The notes below the pieces were generated by a model. It was not told where the DNA came from. It saw only the letters and a list, made by a program, of their open reading frames with translations, and made no database searches. A DNA stretch of 64,000 bases, from contig OX439131.1 in assembly GCA_949318235.1 (NCBI GenBank), forward strand, positions 11,180,231 to 11,244,230, read 5' to 3'. Source of the stretch: Ecdyonurus torrentis (lineage: Eukaryota; Arthropoda; Insecta; Ephemeroptera; Heptageniidae). The position numbers and the translations under genes were made by a program. Below are positions 43,821-60,556 of the stretch, piece by piece (the stretch's first letter is position 1; each line of letters starts with the position of its first letter).

Positions 43821-43961
43821 TTATAATAAATATAATAAATAAAAAGCCTGAGGCTGATAGCACGCGCCTGCCACTGGAGTATTGCTTGTGGCTATCTGTG
43901 TATACGTAACATTGAGGCACTCGACCGTGAAATCTCTCTTCACAATGAGACCGCGCCGCAT
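43821..43961 (-). CDS. Possible 46-aa small ORF in a GC-rich island
   Basis: Minus-strand ATG frame MRRGLIVKRDFTVECLNVTY followed by TQIATSNTPVAGACYQPQAF and an AT-rich Leu/Tyr tail to TAA. The frame spans nearly the whole island of mixed composition (43830-44000). Codon use is balanced. The AT-rich end and missing context leave open that this is only a CpG-rich promoter segment. No family recognised. Confidence 0.2.
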   Translation of the reverse strand: MRRGLIVKRDFTVECLNVTYTQIATSNTPVAGACYQPQAFYLLYLL

Positions 43962-44004
43962 ATCACGCTACTCATCCTCTCCATAAATCTGACAAGTCAC
44001 AAAG

Positions 44005-44027
44005 AGAGAGAGAGAGAGAGAGAGAGA
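44005..44027. repeat. (GA)n microsatellite, short
   Basis: About 12 units at the edge of the GC-rich island. Confidence 0.9.
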
Positions 44028-44827
44028 TTCCGAACAGACACCAAAATTGCAATAATTACATCTCTACTCCACTGGAACTGCAACAAAAACTCCAACTTCA
44101 GTTTTTATATAATAGTACTTGTACGATGTTCCATCAAATGATTGTAATTTAATTGAGCCAAATGTTTTTTTCTCCTGTTAACCAATTTCTCACAATATAA
44201 ATTTATATGCGGTAAAAGTGATAAATTATTATATATAATTTTTTTTTTGTTTTAATATAAAATTCATCATACATAGCATTTTATTTACTCTTGGATAACA
44301 AGAGTTCCATTATATTATATACTTTTTTTTTCTTTTTTTTTTTTTTTTTGCATGCTTTGCTTTTCATTAGTTTATTTTACTATTGTTCTCCTTTTTTTTT
44401 ACAAGAAAAAAAATTAATACTTTTTGTATTATTTCTCGTTTTAAACATTAGAGCTATTTGAATGGAAGCATCACGTGAAAAGTTTTTAATATTGAAAAAT
44501 AATATCAGGTACAAGAGTATGAACATCTTTTTATACATATATATATTTGTTATTTGTCATCTTTCATTAATATGAAAAAAAAAAAAATTATATATATTTT
44601 TTTTAATTTTCATATTACAAAAATCCTTTTGTCTTAAAATAATACAACAACAAAAAAATTCCCATTGACAGACAAAAACAAAAGAAATGGTGGTGCAAAA
44701 ATTATGGTGGCTAATAGTTGAAAAAAAAAGTATTTTAATCGTTTTTATCCATATAACAGCTCCTTATATATTTTTCTTTTATTTAAAAACAACGAAGTAG
44801 AAAATATTTCTTCACATTAAAAAATTG

Positions 44828-44831
<4 letters not shown>

Positions 44832-44886
<55 letters not shown>

Positions 44887-44911
44887 ATTATTATTATTAT
44901 TATTATTATTA
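44832..44911. repeat. Compound (CT)n-(TTA)n microsatellite
   Basis: About 26 CT units passing directly into about nine TTA units. Confidence 0.96.
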
Positions 44912-45371
44912 AAATATAAAACCTTTTTTCTTAATGAATAATAACACTTCTTTCCACAATAACTTTAAATTAGAATATGCATGAATAATTATTTTGAATG
45001 AGAAAAATCTATAATTATTACAACAACAAAAATAAATCGCGAGTCTTATTTTTTTGATGGTATTGTTAAAAAAAAATCGTGACTTATATATATAGAAAAA
45101 GAAAAAAAAAAGGTCGACGAGGTGTTATGCGCGCGAACATGGTTTTTATTTGAGTGCACACGGAATACTATATGTATATACGAGGTCATATACACTTGTA
45201 ATGATAAGTAATCATGTCACACCTTTTTACCTTAAGTGAGCAAGCAAGCAACACACAAAAATATTATTATTGTAACAATGCTGACTTTTAACAATGAAAT
45301 TCTCGACAAAAGCAAATTTTCTTTCCAATTATTATCATTATAATGCCGGAACAAAATAAAAATATTCTTCG

Positions 45372-45404
<33 letters not shown>

Positions 45405-46203
45405 AACTTTTTTTACAATTAAAAAGCCTTTATAATTAATGAGAAATGGAGGTAATATATATTATTGGCTGTTCATTTTCACTGTTATAAATTAGACACC
45501 TTTTAGTAATATTTTTTGAGAACATGTTTCCTGAGTGAGTAAAATGTATTTCTGTCCCTATTGTTATGTAATGAAAAATAAGCATAATGTTCTCATCATC
45601 ATCATCCTTTAACAAGCAATAAAAATAATAATATTGGCTCCCTATAGTCTTAATTCCACTCTGTAAACATTATGAAACACTAGAGTATTTTAAGCAAATA
45701 ATGTCGAGGGGGTTAAATAGCAATCCATATCTTAGATTCCTGACCATAGTGAAGAGAATCTCATATTTCGGTAAAAAAATCTTGCTATCATGGAGATGAT
45801 AAACTCAATTATTGGATAGCTTTTGGCACGTAATTATAAAACGTAAGAGAAAATGGAGTGTGAAAATAATGAAAATATGCTTTTGTTAGTCCTTATATAC
45901 AGTTTCAGAGAAAATTATATTTTAGTATTTTACTTATGTTTTAAAAGCTACTTTTCACACTTTGTTCATATCAAATAATGGCAATGAGAAAATGAACAAA
46001 TAAAAAAACTGCTAAAAAAATAATTTTTAAAAATTGACTTTACTATAACTATATGTGTTAATTTTAATCAATCTAATATTAACCTAATATATTAAGAGGA
46101 ATCCTTTTTATCTAAACACAAATTTAATTAGCTTGCTAGTAGATAAAAGTTATTTATTCATAATCATATCCAATGTAAAAAAAATAAATAATAATAATAA
46201 CCT

Positions 46204-46237
<34 letters not shown>

Positions 46238-48220
46238 AAAGAAGAAAAAGAAATATGTTATGATTTGATAGGTAATAAATTTATGTTAATTATTGATCTT
46301 AAAAAAATTGCAACTTTTTTCTTATATATAAACCTTTAATTTTGTTGTCTATATAATAAGAATTATTTTGATATATTAAAAACATTTATACAAAGTTTCA
46401 TTTATATTCTCACATTGAAATGATTGTGTATTATTATATTCTATGTAATATATGGAAAAAAAAGCCTTATGTGTGCTTTTTTATAAGATTTATAAAAAAA
46501 AAATACATATACAAAAAAAAAGTATTATTAGTCATTAATCTTTTTCAAATCACGAAGTTAAAAAAGCAGTAAATTTTAATGTGAAATCTTTAGATTTATA
46601 TAAAAATTATTTCCTTTTTTTTATATTTGCAATCATGAGCTTTTTTTTTTTTTTTCTTCTTTTTAAGAAAGAAAAACTGACAGGTTGAGTATTTTTTAGA
46701 ACTTTCTCAGCAATAAATCTTATTGTACACAAATATTCCGTGTGCAAAAAAAAAAAAAAAAAAAGCAGCCATAATTACGATCCATACAAATATATACATT
46801 TTTTTTTCTTTATTCATGCAAACCAATTTTTCAAAACGATTTTAAGCAATTTTTTATTTCTATTTTTTTTTTTTTTTTTTTTTTACCTTGATCTTAGTAA
46901 TTTCTAACATACAATTTTTTATATAAATCTAGCATAAAACGTCTCATAACTCTTTACTCATCATTATCTTTACTTTTTTTTATATTCTTCTTTTCTTTTT
47001 TTGGACTGCGTTGTATACATTTTCTTTTAAACCATAAGCATAGCTAACATTATTACGTGATATTAAGGTAAATTTTACTCTCCTCCCTACTGCACGATTA
47101 TCTTTAAACCTCCATTACGTCTCTAAAATGCCACAAAAACCGCGACTCCATATAAAATATTACCTATCATATAAGAATTGTACTTTTAAGAAAAGGTATA
47201 AATATTATATTTTGAAATTTAATCTATATGATGTTTGTACTTACTTTGGTATGTGTTCAAAATAATGATTGATATCATTTGCTTTTTTTTTTTTTCTTTC
47301 AGTTTTAGTAATTTAAAATATTATTTGAAAAACTATTTGAAATTATTTTTTTCCTACTGTAGCAATACTAAATCTGACTTTATTTTAACTTCTTAATTCC
47401 ATTCTCTATATTATAATTAAAATTTAAACCATTATATAATTTCATTGATACGTCCTTAGTCCTTACTGATGGTAAACTGAAAATCTTTATACAGGCCGTT
47501 TATTAGAAATACAATAAAACTAAGATTGTAATTATTATGCCATCCGTTATTTTCTTTCATTAAGAAGTTATATGTATTTTATGTATTATATTATTGTAAA
47601 ATAATAATAATAATAATAATATTGTGCCACTTGTACATACTAACCTTTTCTGCCCTAAATATCTGATTTTTCCATGCCAAAATAATTTTTTTACGAAAGT
47701 ATAATAGTCTATATTTATTTTATTATTACTTTTTTTATTTTATGTATAGCCATGCCAAATTTAGTTCCAATAAAAAATTCAGCTTTTTCACGCAATATTT
47801 TATTAAGAGTTAGTGGTTTTATTTCATGTTTTAGATTTTTTAATTAACGACAGTGTTTGTGTGTAGGTATAGAGAATTACATTATAGAGGCAAGCATTTG
47901 TTAATTTTCAACAATGTGTTGTGCAAAATTGCCGCATGATTGGTTAATGTTACAATAATCTCATTTTTTTTTCTTCATTTCTTAAAATCAGGTGTTTCAG
48001 CTGATTGATTACAAAAGACACACACCTTGTATTTTTTTTATTATTTTCTTTTTTAAGTTTTATTTGAAACCCAAATATATACATTTTTTCTGCTATTTAC
48101 TTTTTTTTTTTTTTTTTTTTTTTCAGTTTAAATATTGCTATTAAATATGATTAATTTCTGCTAAACATTTTGCAGCTGTATAAAAGCTAAACTTTTAATC
48201 AATACTCTTTCTGTATCAAG

Positions 48221-48251
<31 letters not shown>

Positions 48252-50248
48252 CTGTATAATTATTGACTGAAACCAAATATCTATAAATTGAGAGTTATAG
48301 TTTGTTAAATCATTATTAATAAAACGTTTTTGTATATATAAAAAATAATTGCTTCTTGTATCTTTTTGACTTTATAACTGTTGCATCTTTAAACATTGTG
48401 TGTGAAAGTATATAATTTAATACTCTGAAAGTAATATAATACAGTAGGTTTGAAATAATTGTATATCTTTGTTTAATATAGGTGAATGTGTTTACTTTGG
48501 TATAATCACGACTTTTTTTTTTAAATAAATACTCAAAATGAAACAAATTATCAAAAATTATAGTTTGCTAAAATTTATAAAAAAAAAAAAAGTAGACAAA
48601 AATATGGCGTAATACTTTTGAGTTTTAGCCGGATTTAAAAAAAAAAAAAAAGTTAAAAATTGTGAAATATATAATTTTATAATAAAACCTAATAAATTAA
48701 GTTATCATATCGTTTTAAATTTTTTTACCAAGTTAAGCTGACCTTTTAGTTTCTATTTAGAACAGAAGTTATAGTATATATAAAAAAATATAAACAGTTA
48801 TGTCAATAATTTTAAGTTATATTATTTATTTTATATAAAATTTATAATCTTATAGCATGTGTACTTGTTTTTAATGCACAATGACATACTTCATACATTT
48901 TATAGTAACTATCAAAGTTCTATAATGATGGTTTAAAATTAATAAATAAATAACTATGATATATGTAAATTATAAATCAAGTCTGCATTGCAATGTTATT
49001 ATCATAAATATTATATACTATATATATATATATATTATATATATATATATATTTCTTTTGCATAAGTCTAAATGGAATTTTTTTGAAATTAGTCTCAAAA
49101 TGTTGAATGAAATGAAATTAAAAGCTGCGTTGATATGAAATAAAAAAATGATGATGATGAATTTATAATTCTTTCTCCACTTCTCAAGCTGAAATTATGC
49201 AGAAGGACTGAGAAATGATTTAGTGTGATTGAAAGATTTATGAACTTTAAAAATGATGATAGAGATAGAAATTTTCCTTCCTCTCAATTTTTGAAAGTCA
49301 AATTTATAGTTATGTCAAACACCTTATTATAAAACTTTTAACCAAAATTATAATTTTTTTTTTTAATTTTCATTTAAAATAGAAAAAAATAAATTCCTCA
49401 AATATTTTTATTCTGTACGCAAGACATGAACTTTGAAAATAATAGCTTGTACTCTAAATTTTCATGCTATTTTTACGGTATTTATTAGCATTTTAGGACT
49501 TGAAAAAAAAAACGTGTTAAAATATAAATATTAAAACCCAATTAACGTTATTTTCTGTATAGTTTTAATTTAACATATATTAAAAAGCACAAAAAAGTCT
49601 ATGTTCATTTCTATATTAATCTGTATAATTATATAATATTTAATAAAAGTTGATAAGCGAGCAGCATTTAAATTATATAAAATGTAAATTGAAATAAAAA
49701 CTTCAAAGATTGAAGATTATTAAAGCAAATTACATCATGTATGGTGGCCGAGGAAAAAAATATATATAATACTGAAAATTGCTGTAAGCACAGTACAGTA
49801 AAAGTAACTACTTTGTGAAGTATTTGTTTTTAAATTGGTCTCTAATAATAATCATGAAAAATAGCTCTCTTCTTATTCTTTGTTTTATATTCGAATAAAG
49901 AAGAAAAAAAATCTTTAAAAGTAAATAAGATTTTTTTTTCTTTTACTACACAAAGTATACTTTCATGTAAAGATATTTGCATTTTCTTAAGAATAAAATA
50001 AGGAATTTAAATTGGAATTGTATCATACTATACTTACTTATATATAATATACTTGTTTTATTGTAAAAAATATTTTCATTTGCGTATGTTATATGTACTT
50101 TTATTTTAATGATAAAGATGGTTTGTTCTTAGAATTTTATGTTTTTTAAAAGTAATGTTTAAAAAAATAATTTTCAAAACAGTGAATTAAAATTCCATAT
50201 TTTAAGTCATAAAATACGAAATAAAGCAAATGACATTATAAATTTTGA

Positions 50249-50253
<5 letters not shown>

Positions 50254-50320
<67 letters not shown>
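50254..50320. repeat. (CT)n microsatellite with one TTT interruption
   Basis: 67 bp of CT with a T interruption near 50307. Confidence 0.96.
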
Positions 50321-51956
50321 AATGAACGAATCAATTTTACTTACTTTACAGTTTACAATGTAGTAAAAACTTCAACTACAATGTTGCTATTAATTGTTTT
50401 TGTTTGCTGATAGATAACATCAAAACATTTGCAAATGTCAAAAAGAATTAATGAAGTATTGCTTTATTTATTTATTTTTTTCGTTAGTTATCATCATAGT
50501 CATTTTTATATTTGTTACCATATGAACTGCCTGGGTCAGTAAAGAAATCTTATTCATAATCACTAATTTGTAACTGAATGTAAAAAACTGTAATGCAATT
50601 ATTATTTAAAAAACATTATTTTCATAAGTCCATTCGAAGAAGAAGAAAAAAAATGAAACATCAAGAACTTTACTTTTAAATTTTGTAAGTAGAAAAAACA
50701 ACTTGTAAATACAAGACATTACAAGTTTACAAGGAATAAAAATTGTCAATCTTGTTGGTTTCTTTAAATTTTTTTTAACTGAATTTTAAATTTATATATA
50801 ACAAACGAGACGAGACATTACTCTAAATTTTTAACAATATAAATTTTTACTTAAAAAAATATTTTTTGTGTGTATTATATAATACGATAAAAAGTAGTGG
50901 ATAATCATCCAATTTTGGGCAGTTTCTCACAATATTATAACAACATGACTTTTTTTTTATATATAATATAAAAATAAATAGAGCGCTTTCTGAATTTTGA
51001 TCTACAAAAGAAGCAAGTTTATTACATTTTTATACACATTAAAAAAAAGTCATGTAAAACATAATAAGTAAAGTTAACTTATTTGTTTCATGTATAAAGT
51101 AGAAAATTCCTAATTAGGTATTATCAACCATATTTAGGTGCTTGTATAGTATATTATGCATACTATAATATATTTTATATTGTCAATACCTTATTAAGAT
51201 ACTTACATATAATTTTCACTAAGAAATCTGATATTATACATTTATAAAGATATAGATCCGCATAAGAGATCACAAATAGATAATAATAAAGTGGCAAATT
51301 GTCACAGTTAATCAAATAAAATTTTTTTTTTAAAATGATATACAAATTATAACATTAAATTTTTTTCTGACAATATTTTTCTTTTACTGTATAATTTAAT
51401 TTTTTTTTTCGGCACGTATACATAAAAAAACTTAAATTTTTTTTTCATAATATAATAAAAATATTAAGATAAAAAAAACGTGTACGTAATGAAAGGCTAG
51501 CAATTACCAATTTAAACAGAAAAAAAAACGTAGATAAAAATCTTATTATATTATTAAAAACTTTATACCTTTTAAGGAAAACGATTTGCAATTTTTTATG
51601 ATTAATAATATTTTTATATACATACGTGTAAAAATATAATAATAATGTAAATTTCTTGATTTTTTTTTTCTTGTAAAAGAAAAGAAAAAAAAACTTTATA
51701 AAATATTATTTTTATTATATGTTGTATATATACTTATCATATTAGTTGGAAATTTTTGTTATTAGATTATCTGTATATAAGTACTTGAAAAGAGCCGAAA
51801 AAAATTAAGAGTAAATATTCTTACAAATTTGTGTATAAAACGTTTTAAATTTATAAAAAAAAGAAGAAGAAAAAAAATGCAATCCAAATGAAAATATCAC
51901 ATTCACACATCATTTGAATTTTGAATCTCTCTGTTTCTCTTTCCAAGCTTCGTAAG

Positions 51957-51988
51957 ACCATAGTATAATTATATACTTATACTATGGT
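51957..51988. repeat. Perfect 12-bp-stem hairpin
   Basis: ACCATAGTATAA (51957-51968) and TTATACTATGGT (51977-51988) are exact reverse complements around an 8-base loop. TAAGAC occurs just before and just after, overlapping the stem ends. No T-rich tail follows that would make it a terminator. Confidence 0.6.
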
Positions 51989-52371
51989 AAGACAGACACA
52001 AAAATCACACTTCAAAAAATATTTGTATGCCTGTTATTGAATGGTTTCCGACGATAATATATATATATTTTTTTAAAGTCACAGAAAATAGCATAGATGC
52101 GTGAACAGAAAGCTATTTATAATCTCCCCGAGAATAATTTAGAGTATTCAATTTATTTTTTATTTTTTTAAATTGATACCAAGAAAGCAAAATACTTTTA
52201 GCCAAGGCCTATACAAACTATAGTAAATAAGGTATATCAAATGGATGCACTATACTTTCTCAATTTCTATTACGTATATCAATTCAAAAATAAGTACGAT
52301 TATCAGTATTAATATTGAAGTTTTAATTTATTAAATTATCTTAATTACAATTTGAAATAAAAGATTCTTCC

Positions 52372-52436
<65 letters not shown>

Positions 52437-52720
52437 TATTGGCTATTTGTATTAATATTGGTTTATATAATTTTATATAAAACTTATGAGTTTTTAGACT
52501 GCTAATAGTGTTTTACTATTATTGATATTATATATACACAACAATAAATTTTGTTATCCTAAACAAAAAAATTGTATTTAATCAATTTGCTTATCAAAAA
52601 TGTTGAAGAAAGAAATATATTTAGACAAGTTAAATCTATTATTATAACTTAATTAATTATTTTGGATTATAAGATTTTTAAATTTGACGTGAGGTATAAT
52701 GTCAAAGAATATGACAGCTG

Positions 52721-52723
<3 letters not shown>
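51989..52723. other. AT-rich non-coding DNA
   Basis: No gene seen apart from the T63 run listed separately. Confidence 0.6.
52373..52435. repeat. Poly(T) run, 63 bases
   Basis: Pure T63, the longest homopolymer in the window. Confidence 0.97.

Positions 52724-52799
<76 letters not shown>
52724..52799. repeat. (GA)n microsatellite, about 38 units
   Basis: Pure GA array of 76 bp. Confidence 0.98.
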
Positions 52800-52802
<3 letters not shown>

Positions 52803-53629
52803 AAAAAAAAAACGCAATGTTTTTTCAAGATTATTGATGTTCGTATTGTCCTGTCATATACGAGACCTTTTTCTTTCTTCTTCTTATTAAATATGTAAGC
52901 AAGGGTTATCCATAGACACTCAAATATTTCTTATTTAAATAAATAAATATATATATATGAAGTATTTTATAATAAAAAAAATAACAAATTACATTTACGA
53001 GCTAAAATATTTAACTTATTAAAGTAAAAATATAAATAATAACAATTTTTTTCGAATACATCCTGAGCTGGTCTTTATATATATATATATAGTAGATAAT
53101 AATTATTCTTTTTACTATACATGCTCTATTATTATTACTATTATAAAAGCACTTCTATTCTATAAAGAAATAATTTAATATGTATAAAGAGAGCAAATGA
53201 AAAAAAAAATTGTTACGGTAAATTAGCTTTGCAAATTGTATAAAGAATAAGAATGATTATTAATAAAAATATATATTATACAACATATTTTTACGCCTAC
53301 AAAATATATATTTAAATGTTTAAAGAAATATTATAAAAAATACTTTAAAGCCTTCAGTTTAAGAAATATAATATACAGTTCATGCATACTTTTTTCTCAT
53401 ATTAATGACTTTTTCTTAGTTTTAATTGATATAACTTTATAATGTCAGTTACTTTTATATACTGTAAAGAAGATATGGTATGGTTCAAAAAAAAAATATT
53501 GTTGACTAATTATTTTTTTGTGACTTTTGAAATATCTTTACTTATAATGAAGTTGTACAGCTTGTAGCAAAATTCCAAAGTCTTAAAGTAATGTTTAATA
53601 ATCAAAACAATTAAAAATATAAATGCGTG

Positions 53630-53633
<4 letters not shown>

Positions 53634-53673
<40 letters not shown>
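53634..53673. repeat. (TA)n microsatellite
   Basis: About 20 TA units. Confidence 0.95.
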
Positions 53674-53675
<2 letters not shown>

Positions 53676-53838
53676 CTGTATAATATATCAGCTTCTTATG
53701 AATTTATATTAATGAAATTCTAAAGTAAAAAATTAAAAAGCATTAATTTTGACCATATTTGTTACTTGAATTTTTCGTTATACTGATTAAAATACGATAA
53801 AGCTAAGTTTTTCAATTGAAATATGGCTTTAATACTAG

Positions 53839-53946
53839 TGCTGTTCATAAACCCTGTTTTCTTGCACCAAAAAATGCGCATTCCATATGATAAACCATAA
53901 CCGATCGTCATTTTAGTAACAGAAAACTGGGTTTACGAACAGCATT
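53839..53946. mobile_element. Short fold-back element (MITE-like)
   Basis: The left arm TGCTGTTCATAAACCCTGTT (53839 onward) is matched in inverted orientation by the right arm (53921-53946), which reversed reads TGCTGTTCGTAAACCCAGTT. That is about 24 bp with two mismatches, around a 55-bp spacer. TA dinucleotides lie just outside both arms. About 108 bp in all and non-coding. Confidence 0.6.
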
Positions 53947-54117
53947 ATTATATGTACTATATAGTAGAATATTCCTTAATTTAAACTAGGACAGAAATTC
54001 TTTTTAAATATATTATTATAAACTGATAATTATAAAATCTTTATGATCTCATTTTAAACAAAGTCTATATGTTGAAGACTTTTTTTTAAAAGCTGGCATT
54101 TTTTTTTTTTTTTTTTA

Positions 54118-54149
<32 letters not shown>

Positions 54150-55202
54150 ACGTAAAATGGAACTATAATTGCTTGTAAACTTTTTAATAATTTAATTATT
54201 AATCTTTTCCTACTCCATAATTTTGTATATACAGTCAACATAAGCAAACTTCAAAGCTTAAATAAATGAGCAATTAAATAACAAACATTCTACTGACACC
54301 ACCTTTCATAAGTGCTAAATTTTTTATTCCAACTATATAAGGAAAAAAATCATACCCTTTAATTTTCTTTTAAAACAAAGTAAATTATTAAATTATTATT
54401 AAACATTTTTATTAATTTCATTAAAAAACTTTTTTTATTACAACGCAAAATACCAGTTTTTTTAAAAGTTAAAAAAAAAAGTTGTTTAATTTAAAATGAT
54501 TATCGATAAGTTTGGGGAAAAATATTACATGGTAATAAATTTATCTATAGATTATGATAAAATTACTGATAGTAATTTTTAGATTGTAAAAATGTTTGTA
54601 TCTTTATATAAACTTCATTATTATTTTTCATTATTAGTTATATGGTCACGGTACCCAAGTTTTAAATGTTTGCAAAAAAAAAAAAAAAAAAAAAAATCTT
54701 TGCAATTTTTTTTTTTAATTTTATTACAGAGAGAAAATTTTCTCACTTCTAAAATTAATTTTTACATAGTACTCGAAAATTTGCTGACTTTTTCCTTAAA
54801 TTTGGCAGCATTTATTTTTAAAGGATATTTAAAAATGATCTTATACAATATACCGCATGCATTAAGTGCCCACTCGTTTTATATAGCAAGAGGTTATTGT
54901 TGCAGAATAAAATTTTAAAAATTGCAATTTGGCAATTTGTTAAACTCAAATCACTTAGCAAATAAGATAGGTTATATAATAATAAACCAAAAAAAAATCT
55001 AAGTACTTTTATAAATTGAATAAAATGTTAAGATCAATAATTGGTGCTTTGAACATACAGAAGAAATGAAAAAAAAAAACATCTAATGAGATAAACCAGG
55101 ATATAACTGTGGTACAAATTTCAACTGGCAATTTGTTATGAGGACTAGTTTTTCTTTTAATGAGATTCTTTATGTGGAAACTTACACGTCATTCATCATT
55201 TT

Positions 55203-55233
<31 letters not shown>

Positions 55234-55856
55234 ATTATTTTTTACTTTGCATAATTTAAATAATATTATATAAAATATTCAGAAATTTATGTATAGCTTG
55301 TATTTGGTTATAATTAGAACAAGATATTATTTAAAACTATTTTTATAATGTACAAGGATCAAATATATTATAAATATAACAAAAAAAGTGGGTAGAAATT
55401 TTAATAAGATTTATTTTTCCTTCTTTTTTTTTATGAAAAAATTAATAAGATATTTGAAGATTATAATGCAAATAACGTTTGTTTATTTTTCGCTCTTACA
55501 TTTCTTTTCTTTTTTTTTTTTTTTTTTTTTTTTTTTTAGCTTTGATAATAACTTTATAATACTGGAAGTCTCTAATAGTAATATTGTTTTTGTTTTTTAT
55601 TTTATAATAATGTTTTCTTAAAGATTTTGTAAATTATTATTAGAATTATTTTTCTTGATTTCAAAAATTCTTAATAACCCTTATTACAAAAATTTAAACT
55701 TGTTAAGTAAAGTTTCTCAGTTTTTGCTTATAAATATTTATTAGATCATCCATTGACTTGAGTTAAGGAGGATCAATAAATTGATCAATATATATACTGT
55801 ATCTCTCTCAAACACAAATCCTAACATGGTCTAACGATTATTTCACCATCTCAAAT
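53947..55856. other. AT-rich non-coding DNA
   Basis: Several T runs (54098-54117, 54127-54149, 55199-55225, 55511-55538) and a poly(A) run at 54674-54696. A 108-residue plus frame at 54592-54918 crosses that A run and is Phe/Lys/Leu-rich, as expected by chance. Confidence 0.55.
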
Positions 55857-56042
55857 TTATGCATAAATCGAATTGCAATAAGTGTGTACAAAAAGCGTGT
55901 TAGGTGATATGATACATATACAGAGAGTACATAATATAATATCTTGCTTCACACTGGCTACTAAATGAATGAGTCTGATTGTAAAGTGACCGGAAATGAG
56001 CAGTAGATTTGCACGTTGCTGATGTACTGGAAGTGTACGCAA
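55857..56042 (-). CDS. Open minus-strand segment of mixed composition, possible exon or pseudogene piece
   Basis: A minus-strand frame with no internal ATG at its start reads RTLPVHQQRANLLLISGHFT and then IRLIHLVASVKQDII..., ending in TAA. An in-frame TAA lies two codons upstream, so it could only be coding as an exon; ACTTCCAG (ending at about 56027) is a possible weak acceptor. Composition is less AT-biased than the neighbourhood. No family recognised. Confidence 0.12.
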   Translation of the reverse strand: MRTLPVHQQRANLLLISGHFTIRLIHLVASVKQDIILCTLCICIISPNTLFVHTYCNSIYA

Positions 56043-60257
<4,215 letters not shown>

Positions 60258-60300
60258 AACCAACTGTCGATAGCTTGTTTCTTACCAATTTTACTATATA

Positions 60301-60556
60301 GCCTTTTGAAAATTGTACTAGTTATCGGTATGCCGCAATTATCGACAGTTACGTATTTTTAGATAGAAAAAAAATGCACTCATTAAAGAGTTTTTAAATT
60401 TTGATATTAAACAGATGAATATTCAACCTATTTTATACCAAAAGTTCAATGCCATAAAATAAATGGTAAGAATTATTAAAAAAAAAGTGTCTGTAATTAA
60501 CTGTCGATAATAGCGTCAAGCATACCAATAAATAGTACAATTACCATTCAAAAAGT
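60301..60556. mobile_element. Fold-back element with AACTGTCGATAATT arms
   Basis: The left arm (60301-60351) reads GCCTTTTGAAAATTGTAC, then TATCGGTATGCCGCAATTATCGACAGTTA in two blocks. The right arm (60498-60556), reversed, reads CTTTTTGAATGGTAATTGTAC, then TATTGGTATGC and ATTATCGACAGTTA. The arms match imperfectly over about 50 bp around a spacer of some 146 bp. A third AACTGTCGATAG copy lies outside at about 60260-60271. No coding capacity. Confidence 0.55.

Larger units (their letters stand above)
44028..51956. other. AT-rich non-coding DNA
   Basis: Holds (CT)n followed by (TTA)n at 44832-44911, (CT)n at 45372-45403, A28-class run at about 46207-46234, several T runs of 18-29 bases at 46862-48249, (TAA)n near 47603-47621, and (CT)n at 50254-50320. 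A mixed patch at 45110-45250 and another at 47080-47150 have no frame beyond about 15 codons. No gene recognised. Confidence 0.55.

Noticed and set aside
51957..51988. Intrinsic transcription terminator
   Set aside because: The stem is AT-rich and no U-tract follows; the genome appears eukaryotic.
54592..54918. 108-residue plus-strand ORF
   Set aside because: Crosses an A23 run and a T-rich stretch; composition follows the local bias, with no recognisable domain.
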